A DNA stretch of 64,000 nucleotides from Usitatibacter rugosus. GTDB taxonomy: Bacteria; Pseudomonadota; Gammaproteobacteria; Burkholderiales; Usitatibacteraceae. The translations under genes were made by a program, and so were the position numbers. The DNA is taken from the NCBI RefSeq assembly GCF_013003965.1, contig NZ_CP053069.1, forward strand, positions 4,495,419-4,559,418, read 5' to 3'. Shown here piece by piece: positions 38,021 through 47,170 of this stretch. Under the pieces are notes generated by a model that worked only from the letters and a program-made list of their open reading frames with translations, made no database searches and was not told the DNA's origin. The number at the start of each line of letters is the position of its first letter. Position 1 is the stretch's first letter.

Positions 38021-38521
38021 ATGGAAAAACGCACCCCATTCACCGCCATGGCGCTCATGCTCGTGGCGGCCACGTTCACCGGCCTCGCGCAGTCCGCGGA
38101 GCCCCAGGCTCCGGCGGCGCGCGGGAAGTACCTGGTCGAGATCGCCGGATGCAACGACTGCCACACGCCCAACTACGCGATGGCCTCGGGCAAGACGCCC
38201 GAGAGCGAGTGGCTCACGGGCGACGCACTCGGCTGGCAGGGCCCGTGGGGCACGACCTATGCGTCGAACCTGCGGCTCTACATGAAGGACAAGAGCGAGG
38301 CCCAGTGGATCGAGGCCGCGCGCAACCTCCGCGCCCGCCCGCCGATGCCGTGGTTCAACGTAGCGGCGATGAGCGATGCCGACCTGAAGTCGATCTACGC
38401 CTACGTGAAGTCGCTGCCGGTCGCCGGGTCGGCGGCCCCTTCGTATGTTCCGCCCGGCGTCGATCCGCAAGGTCCGGTGGTCCGGTTCCCCGCGCCGCCC
38501 GCCAACGTGGCCGGGAAGTAG
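38021..38521 (+). CDS. periplasmic c-type cytochrome
   Basis: 166 residues with a signal sequence (TAMALMLVAATFTGLAQSA). One haem site C44-N-D-C47-H48 (GCNDCH) and a likely axial Met in RPPMPWF, followed by MSDADLKSIYAYVKSL, the closing helix of class I cytochromes. Proteins of this shape often partner periplasmic dehydrogenases; no such gene is adjacent. GGGAGACAG precedes the start. Divergent from the LysR gene. Confidence 0.92.
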   Translation: MEKRTPFTAMALMLVAATFTGLAQSAEPQAPAARGKYLVEIAGCNDCHTPNYAMASGKTPESEWLTGDALGWQGPWGTTYASNLRLYMKDKSEAQWIEAARNLRARPPMPWFNVAAMSDADLKSIYAYVKSLPVAGSAAPSYVPPGVDPQGPVVRFPAPPANVAGK

Positions 38522-38533
38522 CAGATCGCGTGC

Positions 38534-38565
38534 GTTCTCCATATGAGAACGATTGTATCTCCATA
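38534..38565. promoter_or_regulatory. palindromic, AT-rich candidate operator/promoter upstream of the YbfB-type MFS gene
   Basis: GTTCTC-CATAT-GAGAAC (38534-38550) is a perfect 6-bp inverted repeat. It overlaps a second near-palindrome, TATGAGA..TCTCCATA (38542-38565). The stretch is AT-rich against its surroundings and lies 40 bases before the MFS start. No T-run makes a terminator less likely. The regulator is unknown. Confidence 0.3.
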
Positions 38566-38606
38566 ATTCATTTCCCGTGATGGTGGGGCGCGGCTAGACT
38601 GGCGGC

Positions 38607-39671
38607 ATGCCAGGACTGGTCGCACTCGCCATCGCGATGGGAATCGGGCGCTTCGCCTTCACGCCGCTGCTGCCGATCATGCAGGCGGACGCGGGGCTGG
38701 GCGTCGCCGAGGGCGGCTGGCTCGCGTCGGCGAACTACGTGGGCTACCTCGTGGGCGCGTTGCTCGCGCTGCGCCTCGACCTTCCCGCCTCGCGGGTCGT
38801 GCGGGGCGGCCTGGCGCTCGTCGCCGTAGTGACCGCCGCCATGGCCCTCACGCACTCGTTCGCGGCCTGGATGGTGCTGCGCTTCGCTGCAGGTGTGGCG
38901 AGCGCGTGGGTGCTCGTCTTCGTTTCGTCGTGGGGCTTCGCGCGGCCTGAAGTGGTCTTCGCCGGCGTGGGCACGGGCATCGCGGTGACGGGTCTCGCAT
39001 GCCTCCTGTTGATGGTGAACTCGGCGACTTCGGGCACGGCGTGGATCGCGCTCGGGGCGATTGCCGCGGTGGGGACCGTAGGCATCTGGCACGCGTTCGG
39101 CACTCGGCCCGCCGCAGCCGGGGCAAGTGTTCCCAACGGCTTCGCCTGGACGCCCGAAGCGTGGCGCCTCACCGCGTGCTACGGCATCTTCGGATTCGGC
39201 TACATCATTCCCGCGACCTTCCTGCCGGCGATGGCGAAGCAGGTCATCGACGATCCGGTGAAGTTCGGCTGGTCGTGGCCGCTCTTCGGTGCGGCCGCAT
39301 TGGCCAGCACGCTCGCCGCGGGGTCGTTGCGCAAACGCTTCGGCGATCGCCGCACGTGGATCGCCGCGCACATCGTGATGGCGATCGGCGTCGCGGTTCC
39401 GCTCGCGGTGCCCGGCCTCGCCGGCATCCTCGCCTCGGCGTTGCTCGTGGGCGGCACCTTCATGGTCGCCACGATGGCCGGCGTGCAGGAAGCGCGCCGC
39501 GTCGCCGGAACCGGCGCACGGACGCTGATCGCCGCCATGACTTCCGCCTTCGCCGTCGGCCAGATCGCGGGGCCGCTCGTGGTGGGCCTCTTCCATAGCT
39601 TGTCCCTGTCCCTGCTGCTCGCGGCTTCGTTGCTGCTCGTGAGCGCCTTCTTCCTCCGGAGAACCCCATGA
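38607..39671 (+). CDS. YbfB/YjiJ family MFS transporter
   Basis: 354 residues, about eleven hydrophobic segments. The start IAMGIGRFAFTPLLPIMQAD is the hallmark of YbfB/YjiJ proteins. Also seen are SANYVGYLVGALLAL and, in the second half, RKRFGDRRTWIAAHI. Substrate unknown. Its stop overlaps the start of the next gene (ATGA), suggesting a common role with that decarboxylase-like protein. Confidence 0.9.
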   Translation: MPGLVALAIAMGIGRFAFTPLLPIMQADAGLGVAEGGWLASANYVGYLVGALLALRLDLPASRVVRGGLALVAVVTAAMALTHSFAAWMVLRFAAGVASAWVLVFVSSWGFARPEVVFAGVGTGIAVTGLACLLLMVNSATSGTAWIALGAIAAVGTVGIWHAFGTRPAAAGASVPNGFAWTPEAWRLTACYGIFGFGYIIPATFLPAMAKQVIDDPVKFGWSWPLFGAAALASTLAAGSLRKRFGDRRTWIAAHIVMAIGVAVPLAVPGLAGILASALLVGGTFMVATMAGVQEARRVAGTGARTLIAAMTSAFAVGQIAGPLVVGLFHSLSLSLLLAASLLLVSAFFLRRTP

Positions 39672-40231
39672 ACGACCGCATGCCCCCGCTCACCGACGCC
39701 CAGATGAACGATGCCCAGAAGAAGGCGGCGGCCGATCTCATCGCCGGCCCGCGCAAGGGGGTCTTCGGCCCCTTCATCCCGCTGATGCGCAGTCCCGAGC
39801 TGATGGATCGCATGCAGCGCGTGGGTGAATACCTGCGCTTCGGCTCGACGGTGCCCGGCAAGCTGAACGAGTTCGCCATGTGCATCGTCGCGCGGCACGT
39901 GACGAACCACTTCGAGTGGGCGATCCACTATCCGAACGCGGTGAAGGCTGGCGTGGCGAAAGAGACGCTCGACGCGATCGGCGCGGGACGGCAGCCGCTG
40001 TCGATGGCGCCCGACGAGGCGGTGGTCCACGGCTTCGTGACCGAGCTGTTGCGCACGCATGGCGTGAGTGACGCCACGTATGAGGCGGTGCTGAAAGCCC
40101 ACGGCGAGCAAGGTTTGATCGACCTCGCGGGCCTCGTCGGCTATTTTATCGCGATCTGCCTGGTCATGAACGTGGCCCACACGCCGGCGCCGAAGAGCGA
40201 CGTAGTACCCCTGGCCCACCTGCCGATGTAA
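39668..40231 (+). CDS. carboxymuconolactone decarboxylase family protein
   Basis: 187 residues, all-helical AhpD/CMD-like fold: FIPLMRSPELMDRMQRVGEYL, LNEFAMCIVARHVTNHFEWAIHYP (shortened match), VVHGFVTELLRTHGVSDATY. The CxxC of AhpD peroxidase partners is absent; only one Cys is near the usual place. The role is therefore more likely a lactone decarboxylase/isomerase-type reaction than peroxide reduction. Translationally coupled to the MFS gene. Confidence 0.85.
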   Translation: MNDRMPPLTDAQMNDAQKKAAADLIAGPRKGVFGPFIPLMRSPELMDRMQRVGEYLRFGSTVPGKLNEFAMCIVARHVTNHFEWAIHYPNAVKAGVAKETLDAIGAGRQPLSMAPDEAVVHGFVTELLRTHGVSDATYEAVLKAHGEQGLIDLAGLVGYFIAICLVMNVAHTPAPKSDVVPLAHLPM

Positions 40232-40275
40232 CGCAGTTCACTGCAGGCGATCGGCGTCCGGTCTATGCTTTCGGC

Positions 40276-40806
40276 ATGGACGACGTCCACCGCCTGATCC
40301 GGGCCATCGATTTCGCCGCCTTCAAGCACCGCAACCAGCGGCGCAAGGACGAGGAGGCCTCGCCGTACATCAACCACCCCATCGCGCTCACGCAGGTGCT
40401 GAAGGTGGAGGCGGGCGTCTCGGATATCGACGTGCTCTGCGCCGCGCTGCTGCACGACACGATCGAGGACACGGAGACGACGGTCGAGGAGCTCGTGGCC
40501 GAGTTCGGCGCGCACGTCGCGTCGATCGTCGTGGAGGTGACCGACGACACCTCGCTGCCGAAGGCCGAGCGCAAGCGCCTGCAGGTGGAGCACGCGCCGA
40601 CGCTCACGCGCGAGGCGAAGCTGGTGAAGCTCGCCGACAAGATCTGCAACCTGCGCGACATGGTGGATGCGCCGCCCGCGAAATGGGACCTGGCGCGGCG
40701 CCAGGAGTACTTCGACTGGGCCAAGGAAGTAATCGACCAGCTTCGCGGCAGCCATCCGCGGCTGGAGGCCTTGTTCGACCAGGCCTACGCCGGCAAGCCG
40801 GCCTGA
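40276..40806 (+). CDS. HD-domain (p)ppGpp hydrolase-like protein (MESH1/SAH type)
   Basis: 176 residues, one HD domain without the synthetase half of RelA/SpoT. Motifs of the hydrolase: HRNQRRKDEEASPYINHPI, LHDTIEDTETT with the HD pair and the ED acid pair, and VKLADKICNLRD. Stand-alone forms remove the 3' pyrophosphate of ppGpp, or act as NADPH phosphatase in animals. Cytoplasmic. Convergent with glmS, 3 bases apart. Confidence 0.88.
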   Translation: MDDVHRLIRAIDFAAFKHRNQRRKDEEASPYINHPIALTQVLKVEAGVSDIDVLCAALLHDTIEDTETTVEELVAEFGAHVASIVVEVTDDTSLPKAERKRLQVEHAPTLTREAKLVKLADKICNLRDMVDAPPAKWDLARRQEYFDWAKEVIDQLRGSHPRLEALFDQAYAGKPA

Positions 40807-40809
40807 GCG

Positions 40810-42639
40810 CTACTCGACGGTGACCGACTTCGCGAGGTTGCGCGGTTTGTCCACATCCGTGCCCCGCTTCAGCGCCGTGTGATACGCGAGGAGCTGCACG
40901 GGGATCGTATGCGCGATGGGGGATAGGACTCCGGAGTAGCGCGGCGTACGGATCACGTGCACGCCCTCGCTCTCGGTGAAGTGGCTGTCCAGGTCCGCGA
41001 AGACGTAGAGCTCGCCGCCGCGGGCGCGCACTTCCTGCATGTTGGACTTCACCTTTTCCAGCAGCGCGTCGTTGGGCGCGATGACGACGACCGGCATGTT
41101 GGAATCCACGAGCGCGAGAGGCCCGTGTTTCAGTTCGCCGGCAGGGTAGGCCTCGGCGTGGATGTAGGAGATTTCTTTGAGCTTCAACGCGCCCTCGAGC
41201 GCCACCGGGTAGTGGATGCCGCGGCCGAGGAAGAGCGCGTGTTCCTTCTGCGCGAAACGCTCGGCCCACGCCTGCACCTGGGGCTCGAGGTTCAGCGCGT
41301 GCTGGATGGAACCGGGGACGAAGCGGAGCTGCTCCAACTCGGCGGCTTCGCGCTCGGCCGTGAGCTTGCCCTTCGCCTTCGCGATGGCCAGGGCCAGCGT
41401 GTAGAGCGACACGAGCTGCGTCGTGAAGGCCTTGGTGGATGCGACGCCGATCTCCATGCCGGCGCGCGTGTAGAACACGAGCCTGGAGGCGCGGGGGATG
41501 GCGCTCTCGCGCACGTTGCAGATGGAGAGCGTGTTGCCGTGGCCGAGCTCCTTGGCGCGCTTCAACGCCTCCATCGTGTCCAGCGTCTCTCCGGACTGCG
41601 AGATGGTGACGACGAGCTGGCGCGGATTGGCGATCGAATCCCGGTAGCGGTACTCGTGCCCCAGCTCGACGTCGGTGCGAATGCCCGCGACGCCCTCGAT
41701 CCAGTACTTGGCGACGAGGCCCGCGTAGTAGCTCGTGCCGGAAGCGAGGACGAGCACGGCGTCGATATCGCGGAAAACCCCGGTCGCACTGTCGCCGAAC
41801 AGCGTGTCGACGTCCACGCCGTTGTCGATCACGCCCTCGATCGTGTCCGCCACGGCGCGGGGCTGCTCGTGGATCTCCTTCTGCATGTAGTGCTGGTAGA
41901 CGCCGAGATCGACGGCGTCCGCGGAGAGCTGCGAGACGTAGATCTTGCGGTCGACCTTGCGGCGATCCTTGTCGACGACCTCGACGCCGCTGCGATGGAT
42001 GGCCACCACGTCGCCATCCTCGAGGTACATCACGCGCTTGGTCTCGGCGATGACGGCGGAGACATCGGAGGCGAGGAAGTTCTCACCCTCACCAAGGCCC
42101 ACGACGAGCGGGCAGCCCATGCGCGCCCCGGCGATGGTCTCGGGATCGGAGAGCGCCACGACGCCGATGGCATAGGCGCCGTGCATGTCCGCGGCCGTCC
42201 TCTGCGTGGCCTCGAAGAGGTTCTTCGACTGGGCGTAGTAGTGGTGGATGAGGTGCGCGATGACCTCGGTATCCGTCTGCGACTGGAACACGTAGCCGAG
42301 CGCGATGAGGCGCGCGCGCTGGGCCTCGTGGTTCTCGATGATGCCGTTGTGGACGACCGCGATCTCGTTGGAGGAGACGTGCGGGTGCGCGTTGGGCTCG
42401 GTCACGCCGCCGTGCGTGGCCCAGCGCGTGTGGGCGATGCCGAGGATGCCCTGGAGGTTTTCCGCCTTCACGGCGCTCTCCATCTCGGCCACGCGGCCCA
42501 CCCTTCGCACGCGCTGGATGCCGCCGTTCAGCACGGCGATGCCGGCGGAATCGTAGCCGCGGTACTCCAGGCGCTTCAGCCCCTCCGTGAGGATGGGGAC
42601 GACGTTTCTATCGGCGATGGCCGCGACGATTCCGCACAT
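40810..42639 (-). CDS. glmS: glutamine--fructose-6-phosphate aminotransferase
   Basis: 609 residues, full length. Makes glucosamine-6-phosphate, the first step to UDP-GlcNAc for peptidoglycan and LPS. N-terminal glutaminase with nucleophile C2 (MCGIVAAI) and [14 protein letters not shown]. Two SIS domains include [30 protein letters not shown], and the C-terminal [12 protein letters not shown]. The ATG follows the stop of the CHAT gene by 12 bases. No glmS ribozyme-like leader is seen. Confidence 0.97.
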   Translation of the reverse strand: MCGIVAAIADRNVVPILTEGLKRLEYRGYDSAGIAVLNGGIQRVRRVGRVAEMESAVKAENLQGILGIAHTRWATHGGVTEPNAHPHVSSNEIAVVHNGIIENHEAQRARLIALGYVFQSQTDTEVIAHLIHHYYAQSKNLFEATQRTAADMHGAYAIGVVALSDPETIAGARMGCPLVVGLGEGENFLASDVSAVIAETKRVMYLEDGDVVAIHRSGVEVVDKDRRKVDRKIYVSQLSADAVDLGVYQHYMQKEIHEQPRAVADTIEGVIDNGVDVDTLFGDSATGVFRDIDAVLVLASGTSYYAGLVAKYWIEGVAGIRTDVELGHEYRYRDSIANPRQLVVTISQSGETLDTMEALKRAKELGHGNTLSICNVRESAIPRASRLVFYTRAGMEIGVASTKAFTTQLVSLYTLALAIAKAKGKLTAEREAAELEQLRFVPGSIQHALNLEPQVQAWAERFAQKEHALFLGRGIHYPVALEGALKLKEISYIHAEAYPAGELKHGPLALVDSNMPVVVIAPNDALLEKVKSNMQEVRARGGELYVFADLDSHFTESEGVHVIRTPRYSGVLSPIAHTIPVQLLAYHTALKRGTDVDKPRNLAKSVTVE

Positions 42640-42651
42640 GGGGTTATTTTC

Positions 42652-45600
42652 TCACGAGGCGCCGTAGAGGACGTACGGCGCCCAATGCCTCGGGGATGAC
42701 CACGGCCCTTTGGAGCGGGCGAACTCGAGTTTGGTTTCCCTCAGGGCCTCGGAAGGGGACTTGCCCGCCTTGAGGCGCTTGTAGAAGCGCGGCATGAAGT
42801 CGGCGGCGCTTTCGTCGGCGACGCTCCAGAGGGTGAGGACGACAGCGCGCGCGCCGGCAGCCAGGATGGCGCTGGGAAGGCCCACGACGCCCTCCCCGGC
42901 GACGAGACTTCCCAGGCCCGTGTCGCACGCGGAGAAGACGACCAGGTCGCTTCTCAGGCGATAGGTGGCCCATTCGGCCGCGGTGACGATTCCATCGCCT
43001 CCGCCGTTGCCGGACCCGGAAAGCACGACCCCCGAAAGACTCCCGCCGCGGCTCGAGAGAAATGCGTGCGTCGCAAAGTGAACGAACCGATACCGTCGAA
43101 GCTCTCCGCTCGCGTCCAGCGCCCGGAGCAGCTCTTCGTTCGCTGCAACACCGGCCAATACGCGAGACGCCGGAAAGAGCGAGCCGATCGCACGGATCTC
43201 GGCTTCAGCGCGGGGCAAGTCGGCCCAGGTGCTCCCTGGACTACGGAACTGCGAGACACCGACGCCGAGAAAATCCAGGCGCGGACTGGTGGTCACGCGA
43301 GCGGGCATGATCGCGAGCGAGGCGAGCGACGGTGCGTAGACGACATCCTTGGACTCGAGAACGGTCTGCCGGCCGAGCGCGAGGGCCTCGAACGGAAGGA
43401 AGGCAAGCGCGCCGTCTGGAGAGATGATCCAGGTTCTCGCCGACCGGATCTCGGGCGCCAAAGGCTCCAGCAGGCGTGCGGAAAGAGTGCGGCGCACGCT
43501 GTCCAGGTCCTTCAACCGCGTCGCGCCCTTGGGCTGCGCCAATGCCCAGCGTGCACTGCCATCGGGCAGCTGCCAGATGCGTTCGGACGCCGGTTCCGGC
43601 GACATCGAGAGCCGCCGAAAGACTTCGACGGTCTCCGCGAGGCCCGCGATCGTGCCCAGGTCCTTGGCGACAACGCGTGCCTGCGCGTTCATGGTGATCG
43701 CCGTCACCTGGTCACCCGAAACGATGAATTCCACGAAGACCGATCCGGGTGCGAGGACGCGCTTCCACATCGCTCGCGTGTCGATCGACGAGGCCCTGCG
43801 CATCACGGGATCGAACGCCTGGCGCAGTTCCTCTTCGGCGCGCGTCCTGTCCGACACCGCTCGAAGATAAGGCGCCGATCCGACGTCGAGCTCGCCCACC
43901 CGCTGCTCGGCCTGCGCGAACCGAAGCCGCGCGTCGCGAACCTTCGCGCTATCCGCATGGGGTCGCGCGAGGATCTCGTTCAGCGAACGTGCCCGCGCAA
44001 GCTCCGCGATCTCGAGTGCACGTTCCGGATCCCGGAGCGCCAACAGCCGGGCATAGGTTCGATATCCCGCCATGTCAGGGCGGTCGCGGACACCCTGCGC
44101 CAGGCGGCCTCGATTCGCGGCACTCGTCGACACACCCGCGCGGATCAGCCCTTCGTTGATCTCGACGAACTGCGCGAGGAGCTCTTGCGCTTCGTCCTTG
44201 TTCCCCGAGTTGACCTGCATCTGCGCCAGCAGCGCCATGAAGTTGAGCGTCGTCACGTGACTCGATCCGAATCGCTCTCGGCAGCCCTGGTACAACACAT
44301 CCATGGAACGCCTCGCCAAGGCCTCGTCTCCGGATGCGAACTGGGCTCGGGCCCAGCCCGCACCCACTTCCAGCTGCCTCCGAGTCACGCTGCGAACCTC
44401 GTCGGCGGTGAACGTCCGTCCTCCGAGCTTCGTGAACGATTCCAGCGATCGCGCGGGCTCGCCAAGGCGCAGAAGCGCTTCCGCGCGGATCACGAGCAGC
44501 CCCGATTCGACGGACTCGACCCGGTTCGATCCGGCGGGCATCTGCGCCATCGCATCGTCGATAACCTCCAGTGCTTCCGCCGGACGATCGAGCACGAGGA
44601 GCGCGAAGGCCTGGTTGCGCGCGGCACTCGCAGTCTCCGCATGTGCCGCACCGAGGAGACGCGCACGCCTAGCGCGGACGTCGGAATACAGAGGCAACGA
44701 ATCCTCGCTGCGGCCGAGTCGATCGTAGATCACACCGAGAAGTGTCTTGATCCGGAGGGTTTGCACGTCGTCCTCGCCGAGCACCTCGAGGAACGTGGGC
44801 AAGGAGCCCGCCACGAGAGGCAGGGCCTCGTCGATCCGGCCGGCTTCCGTGAGCGCAATGCCCAGGTCATGCGTCGCCACGAGCGTGGCGGGATTCTTAT
44901 CCCCGAGCGTGGATCTCCGCGCCTGCAGGATCTCGGATTGGAGCGCCACGACGCGCTCGTAGTCCCCGCGTTGTTGCAGGCTCGCGGAGAGATTGGCCTT
45001 TACGCGCAGCGCGTCCGAACCACCGGCTCCTTGGCGAGCGACCTGGGAGCGAACGAGCACTTCCTGGATCGCGATGGCATCGTCGACCTGGCCCATCGAC
45101 TGATGTGCGATCGCCAGCGTCTCCTGGCTCGCGAGCGTGTCCGGATGGCTCGGACCCAGCAAGCGCAAGCGGCCTTCGTACGCGATCCGTGCCGCTTCGC
45201 GCATCTCCGCGGGGCGGCTGAGGAAGAAGAGGGCCCGGGCTTGCGCTTGTCGCGCGTTGAAGATTTCCGCCAGAGACGCTGTGTTGGGCGCCTTCCAAAG
45301 CGAGGCGAGCGCGATCTCGCTCAGAGCGAGACCGAGGTCCGCCCTCGATGCGGCGGTGGCGCGGCGGGCGTGGAGGATGTCGCACTCCGCAACGAGGGGA
45401 GCATCGTTGCCGAGGGCGGTGCGGCGCGCGTCGCACGCGCTCTTGGCGGCGGCGAGGGCCGCAGTTGCATCGCGTGCAGAGACGGCGCGATCGATCTCGA
45501 GGATCGACGTTCTCGCCTCCTGAAGCTTGGCGCTGCGGGCCGCGAACTCCCGCGCCTGATCCGTGCTCAGCTCCCTCGACGGACCCAGTATCGTTTCAGC

Positions 45601-45921
45601 TGCACAACGCTCACCCGCAATGCGGACCGTCCAGCTCGCCGAATCGAAAGCGGGCGCTTGCAGCTTAAGCCTCTCCGTTTCGGTCCGGACTTCCTTGTCG
45701 CGTTCGAACGCCAATCCCCCGATGTCGATCGACTCGCTGCCCGGCGCACCCGATACGATCGCGACGGTTGCGGCCTGGAGGATCGCGGGGCATGTTGCTT
45801 CGATTCGCGACCAGGCAAGTGGCGCGATCAGCTCCGCGCGAGCGCCGGTGGCGAGAGCGGCGATGGCGACGATTCGGACAAGCGCCTTCGAAGAAGCCAA
45901 TGGTATAAAGGACCCGCCCAT
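42652..45921 (-). CDS. secreted TPR-CHAT protein (caspase-like protease candidate)
   Basis: 1089 residues from the ATG at 45921; an upstream TTG is possible. A signal peptide is seen (SSKALVRIVAIAALATGARA). Residues about 240-600 are kinesin-light-chain-type TPR repeats (LLGPSHPDTLASQETLAIAH; LGDKNPATLVATHDLGIAL; LGEDDVQTLRIKTLLGVIY). The C-terminal 340 residues are a CHAT domain with catalytic H952 (VHFATHAFLSS) and C999 (VVFSACDTGLG), GVVGLPSAILAAGARAVVLT, and the terminal HWAPYVLYG. CHAT proteins are clan CD proteases, some activated by sensor partners. It starts 23 bases from a divergent small gene and ends 12 bases before glmS. The periplasmic location is inferred from the signal peptide. 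Confidence 0.93.
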   Translation of the reverse strand: MGGSFIPLASSKALVRIVAIAALATGARAELIAPLAWSRIEATCPAILQAATVAIVSGAPGSESIDIGGLAFERDKEVRTETERLKLQAPAFDSASWTVRIAGERCAAETILGPSRELSTDQAREFAARSAKLQEARTSILEIDRAVSARDATAALAAAKSACDARRTALGNDAPLVAECDILHARRATAASRADLGLALSEIALASLWKAPNTASLAEIFNARQAQARALFFLSRPAEMREAARIAYEGRLRLLGPSHPDTLASQETLAIAHQSMGQVDDAIAIQEVLVRSQVARQGAGGSDALRVKANLSASLQQRGDYERVVALQSEILQARRSTLGDKNPATLVATHDLGIALTEAGRIDEALPLVAGSLPTFLEVLGEDDVQTLRIKTLLGVIYDRLGRSEDSLPLYSDVRARRARLLGAAHAETASAARNQAFALLVLDRPAEALEVIDDAMAQMPAGSNRVESVESGLLVIRAEALLRLGEPARSLESFTKLGGRTFTADEVRSVTRRQLEVGAGWARAQFASGDEALARRSMDVLYQGCRERFGSSHVTTLNFMALLAQMQVNSGNKDEAQELLAQFVEINEGLIRAGVSTSAANRGRLAQGVRDRPDMAGYRTYARLLALRDPERALEIAELARARSLNEILARPHADSAKVRDARLRFAQAEQRVGELDVGSAPYLRAVSDRTRAEEELRQAFDPVMRRASSIDTRAMWKRVLAPGSVFVEFIVSGDQVTAITMNAQARVVAKDLGTIAGLAETVEVFRRLSMSPEPASERIWQLPDGSARWALAQPKGATRLKDLDSVRRTLSARLLEPLAPEIRSARTWIISPDGALAFLPFEALALGRQTVLESKDVVYAPSLASLAIMPARVTTSPRLDFLGVGVSQFRSPGSTWADLPRAEAEIRAIGSLFPASRVLAGVAANEELLRALDASGELRRYRFVHFATHAFLSSRGGSLSGVVLSGSGNGGGDGIVTAAEWATYRLRSDLVVFSACDTGLGSLVAGEGVVGLPSAILAAGARAVVLTLWSVADESAADFMPRFYKRLKAGKSPSEALRETKLEFARSKGPWSSPRHWAPYVLYGAS

Positions 45922-45944
45922 GGAGGCGCAAAGGGAGACAAGGG
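45904..45944 (+). promoter_or_regulatory. candidate -10 and ribosome site for the 63-residue protein
   Basis: TATAAA at 45904-45909 is the only AT-rich hexamer near; no convincing -35 is found. AAGGGAGACAAGGG directly before the ATG at 45945 is a good ribosome site. The signals lie inside the 5' end of the divergent CHAT gene, so the two genes' promoters must overlap. Confidence 0.35.
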
Positions 45945-46136
45945 ATGGCAACCAAGAAGAAGGTTACCAAAGGCAAGAAAAGCACCGGAAAGGTCCTGCG
46001 TAAGTCGATCACGGTACCCAGCGGGACGAACGAGATCGTCCTGACCATTCACATCGGCAAGGGTGGGACCGGCAAGAGCACCGTGATGATGCTCGCGTCG
46101 AGCGAGAGCCCGATCCAGCCGGATCCGCCGGAGTGA
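45945..46136 (+). CDS. 63-residue Lys-rich protein with deviant Walker-A-like motif
   Basis: Not recognised. The N-terminus is strongly basic (MATKKKVTKGKKSTGKVLRK). A beta-rich part follows (SITVPSGTNEIVLTIHI), then GKGGTGKST, which matches the deviant Walker A of ParA/MinD ATPases, and an acidic Pro-rich end (SPIQPDPPE). It is too short for a P-loop NTPase. Third codon positions are mostly G/C like the genome, and the ribosome site is good, so I take it as a real gene. Divergent from the CHAT gene (23 bases) and convergent with the FecR gene (7 bases). It may be a partner or substrate of the CHAT protein, but it has no signal peptide. Confidence 0.7.
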   Translation: MATKKKVTKGKKSTGKVLRKSITVPSGTNEIVLTIHIGKGGTGKSTVMMLASSESPIQPDPPE

Positions 46137-46143
46137 GACGGGG

Positions 46144-46950
46144 TTATTGCGCCGCGCCCGATGCGAATCGGAGTGCGGCGCGATTCAGGCCGCGCGACTT
46201 CAGCCACGCGCCATGGACGACACGCTCCGACGCGGACGCGTCCGTGCCTGGCCTGCCCGGGGCGGCCTGGGCTTCATCCAGGACAACAAATTCAGTCCAA
46301 TCGGCGGGCGTGGTTCCGCCTTGTGACGGAAGAATTCCCCACACGTAGTGCCCGCCGCTCTCGAGAGCCACGTTCGCGGGGAGCGTCACGCGACCGTCTC
46401 GGGCTTCGGTGCGATGCACGAGGACTCCGGCATCCGTCGCCAGCTCGAACCGCCAGGCGCCGGGCTGCTGCACCCAACTGAACTCGCGTGCCGACGCCGG
46501 TGCGACAGCGCCTTCCGGCCCCAGCAGTCGAAGTGACGCGTTGCTCCGCATCACCATCGAGCCCTGCACCAACTCCGAGCCGTTCACCTTCACGTTGCGG
46601 TAGGCGTCGTCCAGCTTGCGCGCCTCGACAGCCTTGCCATTGGCGAGCACGCCCTTCGGGGACAGGACGATCTCGGCAGGGCCATCGACTTCGTAGAGTT
46701 TCGCATCCTGATCGGCAAACAGGCTGACGCGCGAATCGGAGCTGAGCCGGAAGCGCTCGCCGACCTTCAGGGTGTCGAGGGTGCGAACCGCGGAGGAGTT
46801 GGAGCGCACGGCCGTGCCGCGCACTTCGGTAACGACGAGGTCACGAGCCTGGGCGAGCGAGTCCGAGGACACCGCCCACAGAACCACGATCAGGCCCACG
46901 ACATGGAGCCAGGAAATCGGTGCGGCCTCGCTGCTGCTGATGCGTGCCAT
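46144..46950 (-). CDS. FecR-domain secreted protein
   Basis: 268 residues from the ATG at 46950. Signal peptide or anchor in WLHVVGLIVVLWAVSSDSLAQA. FecR-type beta domain: VTEVRGTAVRSNSSAVRTLDT, LKVGERFRLSSDSRVSLFAD and YEVDGPAEIVL, the fold used by anti-sigma regulators to sense outer-membrane receptors. The C-terminal half (WRFELATDAGVLVHRTEARD) is a second beta-rich part. No ECF sigma gene is adjacent, so it is not a classic FecI/FecR pair. The upstream gene on the same strand is the CHASE2-cyclase, 220 bases away, with a strong hairpin between. Confidence 0.82.
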   Translation of the reverse strand: MARISSSEAAPISWLHVVGLIVVLWAVSSDSLAQARDLVVTEVRGTAVRSNSSAVRTLDTLKVGERFRLSSDSRVSLFADQDAKLYEVDGPAEIVLSPKGVLANGKAVEARKLDDAYRNVKVNGSELVQGSMVMRSNASLRLLGPEGAVAPASAREFSWVQQPGAWRFELATDAGVLVHRTEARDGRVTLPANVALESGGHYVWGILPSQGGTTPADWTEFVVLDEAQAAPGRPGTDASASERVVHGAWLKSRGLNRAALRFASGAAQ

Positions 46951-46980
46951 CCAGGAATCCCTGACCCTCTGGAAGAAAAG

Positions 46981-47008
46981 CTCTCCCCGGTTGGGGGACC
47001 GGGGAGAG
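46981..47008 (-). terminator. strong hairpin between the cyclase and FecR genes (terminator or leader structure)
   Basis: CTCTCCCCGGT - TGGGGG - ACCGGGGAGAG is a perfect 11-bp stem. On the minus strand it is followed by CTTTTCTTCC, a moderate T-run, so it can end the cyclase transcript. It also sits only 30 bases before the FecR start, so it could act as an attenuator. A weaker inverted repeat, CAGGTTG..CAACCTG, lies at 47050-47082. The remainder of 46951-47170 shows no gene. Confidence 0.65.
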
Positions 47009-47170
47009 ACAAGCATCGGCGGCATGCTCTTGGCCTCACGTCGCCTTAGCAGGTTGCAGGAGAGGAGGGGACCCACAACCTGAGGAGAATCGTGCGCCGA
47101 GGCCGTCGGCAAAGCTTTCGTAAACGTCACACGGGTGGTGCTGAATATCGGACAAGAATCCTGCATCCAG

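Noticed and set aside
46063-46089. GKGGTGKST in the 63-residue protein read as a genuine ParA/MinD ATPase
   Set aside because: The protein ends 16 residues later, with no Walker B, no switch regions and no room for the fold. It is kept only as a motif resemblance.
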